From the NCBI GenBank assembly GCA_030761205.1, contig JAULJL010000020.1:2919001-2983000 (forward strand): DNA of 64,000 nt, written 5' to 3'. A program made the position numbers and the translations under genes. Of the stretch, positions 10,601 to 22,310 are shown piece by piece (the stretch's first letter is position 1; each line of letters begins with the position of its first letter). The notes below the pieces were generated by a model that did no database searches, was not told where the DNA came from, and saw nothing but the letters and a program-made list of their open reading frames with translations. This DNA comes from Fremontodendron californicum (lineage: Eukaryota > Streptophyta > Magnoliopsida > Malvales > Malvaceae).

Positions 10601-13600
10601 TGCTTTTTCAGAATTAAGGTTTTTTGGTTTCAAAATCTACCCTCCATTAATTGGTGCATTACTTTTTTTTTTCCCCCTTTTGTCACTTCATTTCTGGTTT
10701 GCAGATATTTTAAAGGTCCTGAGCTTCTTATTGATTTGCAAGACTATGATTACTCTTTAGACTTGTGGAGCCTCGGTTGTATGTTTGCTGGGATGGTGAG
10801 TACTTACTGTCCTTACCCTAGACTTCATATATAAAATTCTCCTCCTGTACATTTGTGGTGTTATGCAAGTAGACCTGGAAATGTCTTTTGGAACGCCTGA
10901 TCATCATGATGTCTCGGCTCAAAAGCCACCCACAATATATAGTTAATGGCAATCAGGCAAATGGACTCTATTTCTCTCATGACCCTTTGAATATGTTCAA
11001 ATATTAGTGTCCTACATTTTATGGGGTAGAATATCACCATTAGATGAGTGTATCTCAATCTTCTTGCATATTCATCCATGGGTGGCAGATAGCAAAGGAG
11101 GATTGAAATTTTATATAACACCAAGGTATTCCATGCTCTCTCTCTTGAGATGCTTATTTTTGAGGGTTGTGCTATACAGATATTCCGAAAGGAGCCATTC
11201 TTCTACGGGCATGATAACTATGATCAACTGGTCAAGATAGCCAAGGTATGTGTACTTGTGGATGTTTTAAGTAAGAGTGAACTGGCAGAATTGCATTCCA
11301 TTGTGTACATCCTCATCTTGTAATGACATTGTTTTGTTGTTGAGGCTTGTGTAAATGTTCTCTTCCTCTTCATTATTGTAATAGTGGTGCTTTTTTTTTA
11401 AGAAATATCATGCTTCTATATGCATAACTGAGGCCTAGGGAGAGTGAAGGACTTTTTTCATTGATTGTTTGAAATAGAATTTTATTTGGGATATAAAAAA
11501 GAATCCCTATGGTTCTTAAATAATTTCCTTATCTTTTGCTGCTTTAGGTTCTTGGAACAGATGAATTAAATGCTTATCTGAATAAGTACCGCATAGAATT
11601 GGATCCACATCTTGCAGCCCTTGTTGGGAGGTTGGTAATATAATCTGTTAGTCAGATTGAAGATGCAGATCTGCTGTTATTTCCAGTTGAGAAATATATC
11701 TTTTTTTGATACAGGCATAGTCGTAAACCTTGGACGAAGTTCATTAATGTTGAGAATCAACATCTGGCATTACCTGAGGTAGCATAACTAGCAATTTCTT
11801 TCTACAATTCTGAAAGTTCTCCCTACATTCCATCTCTAATGTTATGTTTTTCTTGTAAGGCCGTCGACTTCCTTGATAAGTTGCTTCGATATGATCATCA
11901 AGAAAGGCCAACTGCTAAAGAAGCAATGGTAAACTCCAAATCTTTATGAACCTATTGAAGAATACCCTTTGTATTTGCTTAACACAACCTTCAGATTAGG
12001 GCTGTAATCGAGCCGAGTTGAACCCGAATAGTGAGAAGCTCGAGCTCGACTCGAATCTCGCTGCACGAAACTCGGCTCGAGCTCGATCGAATACTAATTT
12101 CTAAGTTTGACCTCGGCTCGAGATAAAGCCGAACTATTCGAGCTCGGCTCAATTAAGCTCGTTTACTCAATTTACATACTCGAGCTCGAGTTCGAGCTTG
12201 TTTCATATACAATTTTTTTCTGCCATACCGAATAAACAAGAACAATTATGCCATAACAGAGATATAGTATACAATTCTAATCAATATTAAAATAGTAAAA
12301 ATGAAAAGGGAGGGTTTAGTTGAAATGGGAGAGAGTTTGAGGACATTAATGAGACAATGCAAAGAGGAAAGAGAGAAGGAATTGAGGTGTTGGTTTAGTA
12401 AGGAACAAAGAGAGGGGAAGACATGAGGTTGACTAATGACTAGGTGTCACGGACAAAGCTTTGCCTCAATTGAATGTTAGTCTGTGCTGCACTTGGATGG
12501 ACGCTTCCACACAAGTTAGCCAAGATCTCTTGATTATCTGAGCAAGCAAGACGCAAGCCACTAGTTAGTCTCAAGGCCACATCACGATATCGCAGGGCAT
12601 AGCAGGTGCACACCGGTGACCCCTGATGCCCCCAAAGGAAAAAAGTTTTATTAATTTTGAAAAGAGTACAAAAGATTACAAAAGATCATCGAGTCTTCCC
12701 CACCATCGTTGGGGCCATAGGGGCAGCCCTAGATGGTGGCTTAGCACATACCTTAACCAATGAGGTAGCCCAACAATCCGTCGATTGCTCATCCCCTATA
12801 AACAGCTTAAGAGCTTTTACAAGACTTCTACCAAGAATCATTACAATGTTTGAAATGAAGACACTTTTTCCTAAGACATGATGACTACCCTCCCATGGCA
12901 CCTCTATCCGGTCATGGCCCTATACAAGGTTGGCTCATGACATCTTTCTCCACTCAATCTGTCGACGTCCTCGTTGACTTGGTTGCTAGGAATTCTTCAA
13001 TCTTCTGCTTAAAGGCTCGCAAGTCATGCTCTCTCTCCCAACTGATCTCCTCTGGACCCAAGCCCTCCCATTTGACTAGGTACTCCTTAATGGTCCTCCT
13101 AGACACTATGGTTACCCTGTCGGCTGAGATTTCTTCAACTCGTCGCTCCGACGGTGGCTTCATGCTGATGGCTTTCCTGGTTGTTTGACTACGACTTGCA
13201 TCTAAGGGGTCTGCATGATAAGGTTTCAAGTTGCTCACATGGAATACCGAATGCACCTTCATCCACTTGGGTGGATCAATCTTGTAGGAAGCATTTCCCA
13301 CTTTGGAAAGGATAGTCACTAGACCATATTTACACACCAATCTACGATCCCGCTTTCGTAGGAACCTTAGCTGTTCAGGCACTAATCTGACAAGCACACG
13401 ATTATCGACCTTGTAGTGTTGTGCCCTTCGACCCTTGTCTGCCCACTTCTTCATGCGTTTAGAGGCCTTCTCTAAGTAAGCTCGAGCAATCTCCGTTTCT
13501 GCCTCCATTCTTTTGTAAGATTGAAGGCTCGAGGGCTTTTCCCCCCGATAGGACTCTGTGGATATGTGAAGCAAACTAGGTTGTTGTCCGGAGACAATCT

Positions 13601-16600
13601 CAAAGGGACTCTTGTTGGTGGAGGAACTTTTCCTAGCATTAAAGCAAAATTGGGCCACATCTAACAACGGGGGCCAATTCTTCTGATTAGCTTGCACAAA
13701 ATGTCTCAGATACTCCTCTAGCAACCCATTGAATCGTTCAGTTTGCCTATCTGTTTGCGGATGATAACTGGATGAGATGTTCAGTTGCGATCCTAGAAGT
13801 TTGAAGAGCTTTCTCCAGAACGACCCCGTGAATCTTGGATCCCTATCACTGATAATACTTTGAGGCACACCCCAATACTTGACCACATTCTTAAATATTA
13901 GGCGAGCCGTGTCTTCCGCGGTGCAATACTTTTGAGTTGGGATGAATGTGGCACATATCTGGAGAAACGATCAATCACCACCAAAATGGACCCAAGGTTG
14001 CCAACTTTAGAGAGGCCAGATATGAAGTCAGGGGAGATACTTTCCCAAGGTCGTGTAGGCACCGGTAAAGGTTCAAGCATGCCTGTAGGTTTTTGCTTCT
14101 CTATCTTGTCTTGTTGGCAAATGAGGCAAGTCTTTGTGTAGGCCATAACATCTTCCCGCATTCGCGGCCAGTAGTAACCTTGTTTTAGTAGGGCGAAGGT
14201 GCGTTGCAACCCGGGTGGCCGGCCCAAGGTGTGTCATGACATTCCCGCATGAGCATTTGTCTCAGATTCCTTGCTCTTGGCACAAACAAACGTGGCCCCT
14301 TTGTCAATAGTGCCCCATTCTCCAACCAAAAGTACTTTGACTTTCCGTCTTTTACTAACTTCATAATGGAAACGGTTTGTAGGTTTTTCTTCAAATTCTC
14401 TTCAATGGACTTCCGTATGTTTGTGGTCACCTTAGTAGCTGACATTGGTGCGACCCTTCTAAGTGCCGCAAATTTTGCTCGTCTACTAAGTGCATCCGTC
14501 ACTTGGTTGGTCTTTCCCGTTTTGTGTTCAAAATAAAATTCAAACTCGGCCAGAAACTCTTGCCATCTTGCTTGCTTGGCCGTTAGCTTCGATTGGGTAA
14601 GGAAGTGGCTAATTGCTGTCAACTTCCTGCTCTCAAAGGCGATCGGGTGTCTTCCTTGTAGGAGTACCCCTCCAATGGCAAAATCTGATGCATTTGTTTG
14701 AACTTCAAAAGGTTTTCCAATATCAGGAAGAGCCAACACGGGGTCTCTCATCATCACTTCTTTTAGACCCTCAAATGCCTCTTGGCATTGGCTTGATCAA
14801 CTCCACTTCTCTCCCTTCTTCAATAGATCGGTGAGTGCCGTTACCCTGCGAGATTATCCCTCAACAAATCTCCTATAGTAATTGGCCAGACCCAAAAACG
14901 ATCGAAGCTCACTGACATTCTTCGAGTCGCCCATTCTCTAATTGCCTTGACCTTGTCCATGTCCATACGGATGTGTCCCTGCTGGATTATGTGCCCCAAG
15001 AAATGAACTTGGGTTTGAGCAAATGCACACTTCTCCCTTTTTACATGTAACTGATTTTTTCGAAGCCTTTCGAACACTAGCCGTAAATGTTTCTCATGTT
15101 CCTCTAACGTGGAGCTATAAACCATGATGTCGTCCAAGTAGATAACAAACTTGTCAAGATAATCATGGAACACTTGGTTCATAAGGGTACAAAACGTAGC
15201 AGGAGCATTGGTTAGTCCAAAAGGCATAACTACGCATTCAAAAGCACCATACCGAGTTACACAAGTCGTTTTCGGTTCGTCCCCTTTCGCAATTCGCACT
15301 TAATGATAACCAGACCTAAGATCAAGTTTGGTAAAGGACTTGGCGTGGCTCAACTGATCAAATCGATATGCTATAAGAGGGATCGGGTACTTATTTCTTA
15401 TTGTGACCTTGTTTAAGGCCCTATAGTCAACACATAGCCGCAAACTTTCATCTTCTTTTGAAATAGCACTGGAGCTCCAAGTGGTGCCTTTGATGGTCTA
15501 ATGAAGCTGGCTTCCAATAGCTCATCCAACTGTTTTCTTAATTCGGCCAATTTCGGGGGAGCCATAAGATAGGGACCTTTAGCTGGAGGTTTCACTCCTA
15601 GTAGTAGCTCAATCTCATGGTCTACCGTTCTTCTAGGTGGTAGAATCTTAGGCAATTGTTTTGGCATCACATTCTGAAACTTTTGCAACACCCTTTTCAC
15701 TCCATCCGGCACGGGATCTGAGTTGGCCTCATCCTTATACATCGGCATGACCACATAAGAGGGCTCGTCTTTTTTTACTCCTTTCTTGAATTGTAGTGCT
15801 GATATGATCTTCTTCCCACTCCTTGGAAGAATCGTAGTTGGGACTACACATGGACGCTCCCCCAAGAACAATAAGCAACTGGCAGCGGGAATCGGGATTG
15901 CCTGGGCTGCGATCATGAAATCCAATCCTAAGACAACGTCAAAGTCGTCCATGGGGGAAACCGTGAAATTAATGCCTCCTTCCCATGGTCCAAGTTCGGT
16001 CATCACATTCTTGGAACTTCCACTGATTGCCAAGGCTGGCGAGTTAACCGCTTTCATTTGCCCACAATTCTTGGTAATCTTAAGATCACACCTCTTTGCT
16101 TATTCGGGTGAGATGAAGGTATCGGTCGCACCTGTGTCCACCATGGCCTTCGTTGTCTTGCCATTCAACACTACCTCAACATACATCAGGCCTCGCTCGG
16201 GTTTCTTCTTCAACTTACTCAATTGTGTATGCAGGGCATTAAGGAACCGTATGGAGCTCATCCTCGCTAGCTAATTCTCAACTTCTTCAAAATATTGGTG
16301 AGATTGACCTCCTTGTGACAAGGCTACTAAGGCATTCAAAGCACCTCTATGCGGACATTCTGTTACTCGATGCGGTCCCTGACACAGGAAGCAAGCTAAT
16401 GGTTGTTTCGGCTTGAAACTCTATACATTGTCTTTGGTTGAAGTGTATCTTTATCAGGTGGTCTCCTATCCGCTCCCCCACCAAAGGGTCTGTCCACTAT
16501 GGCCATCTTTCTCCCACTTCCAAAGCTAGAGTTACTGTCACTTGATGGAGGGGCCTTACGTTTTGGTGGGCCATCATTGTAGTCGTTCAGACGTTCGGCG

Positions 16601-18027
16601 GCGGCTATGGCAGTGGCCACATCCTGCACCTTTTGTCTTTGTAACTCAGTCCTGGCCCAAGGCTTGAGATCTTCGAGGAAATAGAATATTTTATCTTTTT
16701 CGAACATGTGCCTTGTATCTAGCATCAAAGTAGAAAAGCTCCTGACAAACTCCCGCACCGTCCCCGTTTGCACCAATTCTCTAAGCTTCCGTTGAACCAT
16801 GTATTCCATATTCTCAGGAAAGAATTGGCTTTTTAGTTCTCGCTTGAGGTCGCCTTAAGTTTTGATAGGGCACTTATCGTTGACAAACTTCGAACGCCAC
16901 CATAACTTGGCATCCCCAGCAAGATACATTGCGGCCATAGCAACTTTGTCTTCCTCTGAGTCCGTGTGCACTGCCCGAAAGTATTGTTCAATATCAAACA
17001 GGAAATTCTCAAGCTCTTTGGCATCTCTTGCCCTCTCATAGCATCGAGGTTCCGGCACCTTGGCCCTTTCCCCTTGTCCACAGAACTAGAACCAACTTTG
17101 CCCATGGTCATTTGAAACACGCTGACCTGGGCGTTGAGTTCCTCGAACTCTCTTTGGATGATGCTTATGGCATCTCTTGTTTCTTCACCCAAGTTGTTCA
17201 GCGTATCGGACAACTCCCGCTGAGCTGTCTCGATATCTCTTGCTTGATCATGGGTGACCATATGAGCTTTTAAAGCGGCCACCGAGGCCTCAAGCTCCTC
17301 AATCCTTTCTCGATCATCTGACTCATCTCGAGTCGTAATCATCTTTTATTTTGTCGCTAGCACTTCTCAATTGTGCTCTGATACCACGTGTCACGGACAA
17401 AGCTTTGCCTCAATTGAATATTAGTCTGTGCGGCACTTGGATGGACGTTTCCACACAAGTCAGCCAAGATCTCTCGATTATTTGATCAAGCAACACGCAA
17501 GCCACTGGTTAGTCTCAAGGCCACATCACGATATCGCGGGGCATAGTGGGTGCACACCGGTGACCCCTGATGCCTCCAAAGGAAAAAAGTTTTATTAATT
17601 TTGAAAAGATTACAAAAGATCATCGAGTCTTCCCTACCATCGTTGGGGCCATAGGGGCAGCCCTAAATGGTGACCTAGCACATACCTTAACCAATGAGGC
17701 AGCCTAACAATCCGTCGACTGCTCACCCCCTATAAAAAGCTTAAGAGCTTTTACAAGACTTCTACCAAAAACCATTACAATGTTTGAAATGAGGACATTT
17801 TTCCCTAAGACATGATGGCTACCCTCCCATGGCATCTCTACTCGGTCATGATCTTATACAAGGTTGGCTCATGACACTAGGGTTGTGCCTGTGTCTGCCT
17901 AGGAATTGGATCGAATCTAAAAGGTGGGAGAGGACAAAAGCAAAAAGTAAAGAGAGAAGAGAGGTGAGAGTCTGGAGGTGCGGCTGAGAGGAGGTGAGGG
18001 GAAAAAACTAGGGTTGGGGGTTTTAAG

Positions 18028-18081
<54 letters not shown>

Positions 18082-18474
18082 ATAAAATGGTTATTAAAAA
18101 TATATATTATAAAATAAAAAGCTCGATTGGGCTTGCGAGTCGCTCGAATCGAGTATTGAGATACTCGAACTCGGCTCGCTCGATAGCTCGAGCTCGGCTC
18201 GATAATGACCGAATCGAATTCGAGTTTTTTTTTTAGCCGAACTCGAGTAGCTTGCGAGCAAAGATGTCTCATTTACACCCCTACTTCAAATATACTGTCT
18301 TAGCCCATTCGTTGTCTGTGTGCGCATCAAAAGACACCTAGTATCGGTTTAATCTTTTAATGTGCCATTAAACTCGCCAAGAAAGTTTCCTAATTCGATA
18401 ATTTTATTGTCATGCAGGCTCATCCTTATTTTTACCCAATTAGAAATGCGGAAAGCAGCAGAACTCGAACCTAG
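7610..18474 (+). CDS. CKA4: Casein kinase 2 catalytic subunit alpha, plastid type (CKA4-like), 10 exons
   Basis: Exons: 7610-7965, 8209-8338, 8430-8624, 9387-9544, 10705-10795, 11180-11245, 11548-11630, 11715-11778, 11860-11928, 18418-18474. They join in frame to 1269 nt (422 residues). The product is a Ser/Thr kinase for acidic sites. Visible landmarks: glycine loop GRGKYSEV (about 131-138), ATP-binding Lys153 in CIIKILKP, basic stretch KPVKKKKIKRE, catalytic HRDVKPHN (239-246), and the CK2-typical DWG (260-262). The N-terminus (about 1-80) is Ser-, His- and Gln-rich and resembles a plastid transit peptide. RRPGAPSK before RVYADVNVIRP and the C-terminus AHPYFYPIRNAESSRTRT match my memory of Arabidopsis CKA4. 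Intron 3 has a GC donor (8625). The last intron carries nested transposons. No coding lesion is visible. Confidence 0.93.
7648..7797 (+). repeat. His- and Gln-codon microsatellites in CK2 exon 1
   Basis: A run of CAC-type codons near 7650-7675 encodes a histidine-rich patch, and a CAA/CAG run near 7771-7794 encodes eight glutamines. Both lie in the presumed transit peptide, where length change should be tolerated. Confidence 0.6.
10329..10502 (+). mobile_element. Mutator-like MITE family M3, copy 1, in CK2 intron 4
   Basis: Terminal inverted repeats are GGATTTTACTAACGAGTG and the complement of TTCGTTTGTTAGCAAAACCC. Flanking 9-mers are TATTACATA (10320-10328) and TATCACATA (10503-10511), an 8/9 target duplication typical of Mutator-type insertion. 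It lies inside the intron between CK2 exons 4 and 5, away from the splice sites. Confidence 0.75.
12445..12942 (-). repeat. 3' LTR of the Gypsy element
   Basis: 498 bp, starting TGTCACGGAC and ending CTCATGACA on the plus strand. It aligns along its length with 17389-17876, with about 34 base differences and one 10-bp indel by hand count. Confidence 0.92.
12943..12955 (-). promoter_or_regulatory. Polypurine tract of the Gypsy element
   Basis: On the element strand the bases just before the 3' LTR read AGTGGAGAAAGA. This purine run at the LTR edge is the usual plus-strand primer position. Confidence 0.6.
12954..16274 (-). pseudogene. Gypsy pol polyprotein: protease, RT, RNase H, integrase, chromodomain (broken)
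   Basis: Reading on the minus strand: the protease active site VDTGATDT (about 16114-16140) is followed by an in-frame stop at 16100-16102. The RT core includes the YLDD catalytic box (about 15129-15140) within VIYLDDIMVYSS. Further frame changes fall near 15410-15300 and 14850-14760. RNase H-type sequence with TNASDFAIGGVL starts near 14710. Integrase is split near 14200 and 13890; SDRDPRFTGSFW and the TERFNG region carry D and E of the D,D-35-E triad. The C-terminus ends in a chromodomain (YLVKWEG with the WE motif, about 13120-12990). At least four interruptions mean no functional polyprotein is made. Confidence 0.88.
16330..17342 (-). pseudogene. Gypsy gag (broken)
   Basis: The start at 17342 opens MITTRDESDDRERIEELEAS, a coiled-coil-like N-terminus. 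Near 17050 the reading shifts to another frame carrying the capsid core (FLFDIEQYFRAV, AAMYLAGDAKLWW). A stop follows at about 16855. A third stretch (16809-16396) covers the rest of capsid (LMLDTRHMFEKDKIFYFLEDL). A zinc knuckle CFLCQGPHRVTEC (CX2CX3HX4C, about 16351-16395) lies just beyond. The order fits plant Gypsy gag; the shifts make it non-functional. Confidence 0.82.
17375..17386 (-). promoter_or_regulatory. Primer-binding site of the Gypsy element (initiator Met tRNA)
   Basis: On the element strand, two bases after the 5' LTR, the sequence is TGGTATCAGAGC, the usual complement of the plant initiator-Met tRNA 3' end. It fixes the element's orientation. Confidence 0.88.
17389..17876 (-). 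repeat. 5' LTR of the Gypsy element
   Basis: 488 bp, TG...CA bounded, paired with 12445-12942. It lacks the 10-bp AGTACAAAAG-type segment present in the other LTR. The CTAGG target duplication follows directly. Confidence 0.92.
18031..18078. repeat. TA dinucleotide microsatellite
   Basis: About 24 uninterrupted TA units inside the last CK2 intron. Comparable TA runs occur at 23607-23645, 25374-25404, 26936-26962, 28924-28943, 29780-29806 and 36823-36845. Confidence 0.9.
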
Positions 18475-19839
18475 CATATGCGAATTTCATGATGCTGTCA
18501 AAGACATGGCATCTTCTTTGTGCTTTGGTTGGTTCCTGAACCCTGCCTTTGTAGTCTGACTGAAGATTATTTATATGTGCTTGGTTGAGCTTTTGGAGTT
18601 AAAGAAGTCTTTCAATGTTTCTCTGATTTTCCTGTCTACCCCAAAGGGAAATTTTAGTTTATTCTGACTTTTCATATTTGTCCTACTATTGCTGATAATC
18701 TTTTTGTGTTCTTCAGATGAGAACAATTCCTAAATCTGATTTCAGTTTGCTCCTTATTAGTGAACTAAACATCTGACCTTTTGCCTCAGATATGTTATAT
18801 GCTTTCATCTAATCTTTTTTCTTTGCTTTCATGAGTTCTTTTGGTTTTACCAAGTATTTAGGTCCTTGGATTCGGCCCATTGGATATAAGTTGGGTTGTT
18901 GCCATTTCTTCACCTAGAATTAGTTCTTTCTTTCCCTTAGTTCGAGCCTTAGCTCACGGTATGGGTCTTTTTTTTTCGTTCTCTCAAATGAAAGAAAAAT
19001 GAGAATTGAGAAACGAAAAACAAGTCTAATGGGAAAAATTGAAATTGTAATTCAGTGGGATGAAAAACTTTAAATTCGCCCCAGCGGCATTATGTTTATA
19101 GTTCTAATTGTTGGATGATAATTAGACAGTAGACTTGTTTAACGTTTTATGGATTAGATCGGGTTTAGGTTTTATATTAATGAAATTTTTTTTCTGCCCA
19201 GGTTTGCCTTTGTTTGAAATATGGGTAGAAAATTATGTTTAGGTTTGGCTCGAATATGTAAAATATTATTTAGACTTGTACAGGTTTGCCTAAATTTGTA
19301 TATAAAAAGATCGATTCTTTTTAAAATGGGTTCGATTTTTTTTAAAAAAAGGATTGATTATTTTAACAAATGATCAATTCTTCTTTTAAAAATTATCAAT
19401 TCTTTTAAAAAAATTAGTTATCTTTCTTTAAATGAATCAACCTATCTTAAAAATATATATGAATAATAGTAAAATCGGGTCAGGTTTGAGAAAAATGTCA
19501 TGTTTAAGGCTTAATACATTTTTTAAAGGGTATCATTTTTGCCCAATTTTTTTTTTTTTGGACTTAATATGTCAATTCAAATCTTCTCAAATATCGTTCG
19601 AACAGATTATGAATTTGCAGATAATTTGATTTTTGAACAGATTTATTAAATAGGATATTTTTATTTTTATTATTATTATTTTAATTATTTATCACATATC
19701 AAGATATTATGTTTTTTTGGGCCAGAATATCAATATTTTAAGTTAAAGCAACACTACTTATTAAGTAGTAAAAAAAAAAATAATGGTTTAAGTAACCTTT
19801 CCTTGACCAGACTGAGGGAGGAGGAGGAATAAGAAGTAA
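18475..19839. other. 3' flank of CK2 and gene-free stretch
   Basis: This contains the presumed CK2 3'UTR and then AT-rich sequence. Around 19130-19310 repeated GGTTTAGGTTT and GGTTTGCC words suggest a degraded dispersed repeat. No gene is seen. Confidence 0.45.
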
Positions 19840-20400
19840 GGCTTCATTTCGATTGGGCGGTGAGATTGATTTCGATGAGATTAAAAACAGCGATTGTGGT
19901 GATATTAGTTATTGTAGTGGTGAGATTAAAATCAGTGGTGAGATATGTGTTTGGATTCAAAAACAGCGGTGGTGGTGAGATGGATTGTAGTAAAAGTAGA
20001 TAATGATCATTATGGACATTATATTAAAATTTGTATATAATTAAAATTTTAAATCATTTGACATTTATAAAATTAATAAATAATTGAAAATTATATTTAT
20101 GTCAAATAATAAATAATTAAAAAATAATAAAAATATATCAAATAATATTTTTATTATTTATATAATTAACTCATATTAATTATATAATAATAAAATTTAT
20201 ATATTTATTAATTAATTATATAATAAAAATTATTTATTATATTAAATTAAAAAAATTATATAATATTTTTAAATAAAAAATAAAAAAATTACAAAGAGGT
20301 CGTGTTGCACTTGATATCCAAACACACATTTCAATGCGATTGGGACAAAAAAGTGTTTCAACCGCATCGAATTGGGAATCCGTTTGAATCCAAACGGATC
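19840..20400. mobile_element. Tourist-like (PIF/Harbinger) MITE candidate
   Basis: The left end GGCTTCATTTCGATTGGGCG resembles the inverted right end GATCCGTTTGGATTCAAACG. The flanks are TAA (19837-19839) and TTA (20401-20403), close to the three-base sites of this superfamily. The interior is very AT-rich and non-coding. The superfamily call is tentative because the termini match only partly. Confidence 0.45.
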
Positions 20401-20554
20401 TTAAGTAATAATAACAAAATGTTGATTTAGAAATGAAGTCGTGAATTTTTTATATTTAGATCTTTCCTTTAAATCTTCCATGTCTTCAATAATCACCTTA
20501 TTTTTGGTAATTTTATTTATGTTACTTTCTCCAATTTTGTTTAAATTTTAGTTT

Positions 20555-20795
20555 CCTGTTTCGGGCCGGGCCCAGGTCGGCCCATAAGCCCATTTTACTA
20601 TTCATAAATTATTAAAATATTATTTTTATATTAATATTTTTATATTTTTTAAAATTAAATTTAAATAAAAAATATTTTTTAATTGTTGAATAGTAATTCA
20701 GGCCGAGCCTGGCCGAATTACAAATACTTTTACCCAAATCATAAGTAGTCGGATCGAATTTATCAAGCCAGACGGATTACTCGATCATGTGTAGG
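20555..20795. mobile_element. hAT-like MITE family M2, copy 2
   Basis: GGGCCGGGCCCAGGTCGG at the left, CATTTTACTATTCATAAAT, an AT-rich core, then GAATAGTAATTCAGGCCGAG and GCCAGACGGATTACTCG at the right. This is the same layout as 30367-30645. Confidence 0.5.
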
Positions 20796-20799
20796 AACA

Positions 20800-22150
20800 G
20801 CTAACTCAACAATTACTCGGATTTATTTTATTTGGAAACCATTTTTCGATGTTTTTCTTTTTTGACGGATTTTTCGATGTTTCTCTTTGGACCGAAAACT
20901 GTATATTCTTTGAATTCTATGTTTAGACGAGTTGCCCAAACATGCAATAAAAACCATGATCTCACGCCATTTGTTTTCTGCAAGTCCTAGTCTCCCGGAA
21001 ACAAGTTATCCGTAAAGAAAAAAAAGTGCATGAAATTATGAGAATGGGGGAAACTCCTAGGTAACCGAAAGCTCTGAAAATCCGAATTTCTTACGTTAAC
21101 CAATTTATTTCTCACATTAATTTTCACACACAAGACAAGACTACACAACCCAATCTTTGTTTTGTTGTCCTTTGTTGAAACACCGAATTCGGTTTCTTTA
21201 GGAATAAGTTGGGGTTTCAAGTTTTGGTCGGCAATGGCGACAACCTTCAGCTTGGAGGTTTCCTTAAATTCTGAAACTCTTAATAACAGCTAGCTTTTGC
21301 TGAACAACATTTTCCAACAACTTTGCCAACGTTAACTCTATTCTTTTTTATCCTTTTTGAAAAGCTTGTTGATCTGCTTGCAATTGCAATTTGAATTTTT
21401 TCGTAGCTTCCCTCTGGATTTGGTTACACTTGTATTCTTTGCCTTATCCAATTTTCATTCTTTAGCTAATTTCTTTATATATTGTTAACAAGACGTTATA
21501 CCCTTTTCACTCCAAAAGAAATGAAAAGAAAAGAAAAAATAAAATAAAAGATTTTTTTTTTTTGAAAAATTATCTTATTCACTGTTAAAGAAAATTTTAA
21601 ATTTCACAAATGGATTAATAGGATAATACACATCTTTTAAGTATATTTAAAAAAAGAAAAAGAAAAGATATGTAACCTACTAAAACTAAAGTTACAATGC
21701 TCAAATAATAATTTGGAAAATTGCAATTAATGTGAAGTGGCAAAACATACTTTTATACTTATAACTATTCTGTATTCTTAATTTTTAGTCACATCATTTT
21801 GCTTATGATTTATGACATAATACAAATGAGATTTATTTATATATTGTTTAATAAAAAACACTTGAAAATAAATATTTATGTATTCTTAATTTTTATCCTC
21901 TATGCCTTGAGTTGAGTTACCCCACAAACAAATATGTAAAGCCACTTTCCCTTTGCCTTTTTAATCGACTTCCTCTCTTTTCTTATAAATTTTTTAGGGT
22001 TTTGGATTCCAATTATCTCACAAATCCGTCAGCTTAAGACAAGAACATTTCACCTATAACTTTTTTTTATTATAATACTACAATTAATCAACGATATTAA
22101 AAAAATTATATGATTCATTACTTATAAATTTTACATAATTCATAATTGTG
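20800..22150. other. Gene-free stretch
   Basis: I see no supported gene. A 19-codon frame at 21235 (MATTFSLEVSLNSETLNNS) follows a fairly complex leader, but it ends at a stop and matches nothing I know. A lost first exon is possible and unproven. Confidence 0.35.
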
Positions 22151-22154
22151 ATTG

Positions 22155-22310
22155 ATTAATTATAATGTAATAATACATATATTAAATGTGTTTTGTTAAT
22201 CGTGTTTAAATGTGTCATGTCGAATTTATTATATTATTTTCGTGTTTATTAAAACAAGTTATGTCCGTATCGTATTTTCATATTATGTCCAAATTTATTA
22301 TATCTATTTT
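22155..22310. repeat. AT-rich dispersed repeat family R-CGT, copy 2
   Basis: Words TTAATCGTGTTTAAATGTGTC, ATGTCGAATTTATTATATT and GTCCGTATCGTATT match the family at 42540-42765. Confidence 0.4.

Larger units (their letters stand above)
12445..17876 (-). mobile_element. Ty3/Gypsy LTR retrotransposon (chromovirus) in the last CK2 intron
   Basis: A complete-length but dead element of 5432 bp, antisense to CK2. It has two LTRs (TG...CA), 5-bp target duplications CTAGG at 12440-12444 and 17877-17881, an initiator-Met primer site, a polypurine tract, gag, and protease-RT-RNase H-integrase order with a C-terminal chromodomain. The order and chromodomain place it among plant chromoviruses. The short length and compact LTRs suggest the Reina group, an inference. 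Stops and frame changes interrupt gag and pol. It is nested in the hAT-like element 11997-18283. Confidence 0.92.
11997..18283. mobile_element. hAT-like non-autonomous element in the last CK2 intron (split by a Gypsy element)
   Basis: The left end TAGGGCTGTAATCGAG and the inverted right end TAGGGGTGTAAATGAG match at 13 of 16 bases. Flanks are CTTCAGAT (11989-11996) and CTTCAAAT (18284-18291), an 8-bp duplication with one change, as hAT elements make. Subterminal regions are packed with GAGCTCG/CTCGAG words on both sides. Without the later 5.4 kb insertion it is about 850 bp and has no transposase. A long TA microsatellite (18031-18078) lies inside its right half. Confidence 0.72.

Noticed and set aside
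13932..16274. Forward-strand open frames inside the Gypsy element
   Set aside because: They are antisense shadows of pol; all retroelement motifs are on the minus strand.
18362..18559. 65-codon frame over the last CK2 exon
   Set aside because: It is in a different frame; the kinase frame reads AHPYFYPIRNAESSRTRT and stops at 18472-18474.
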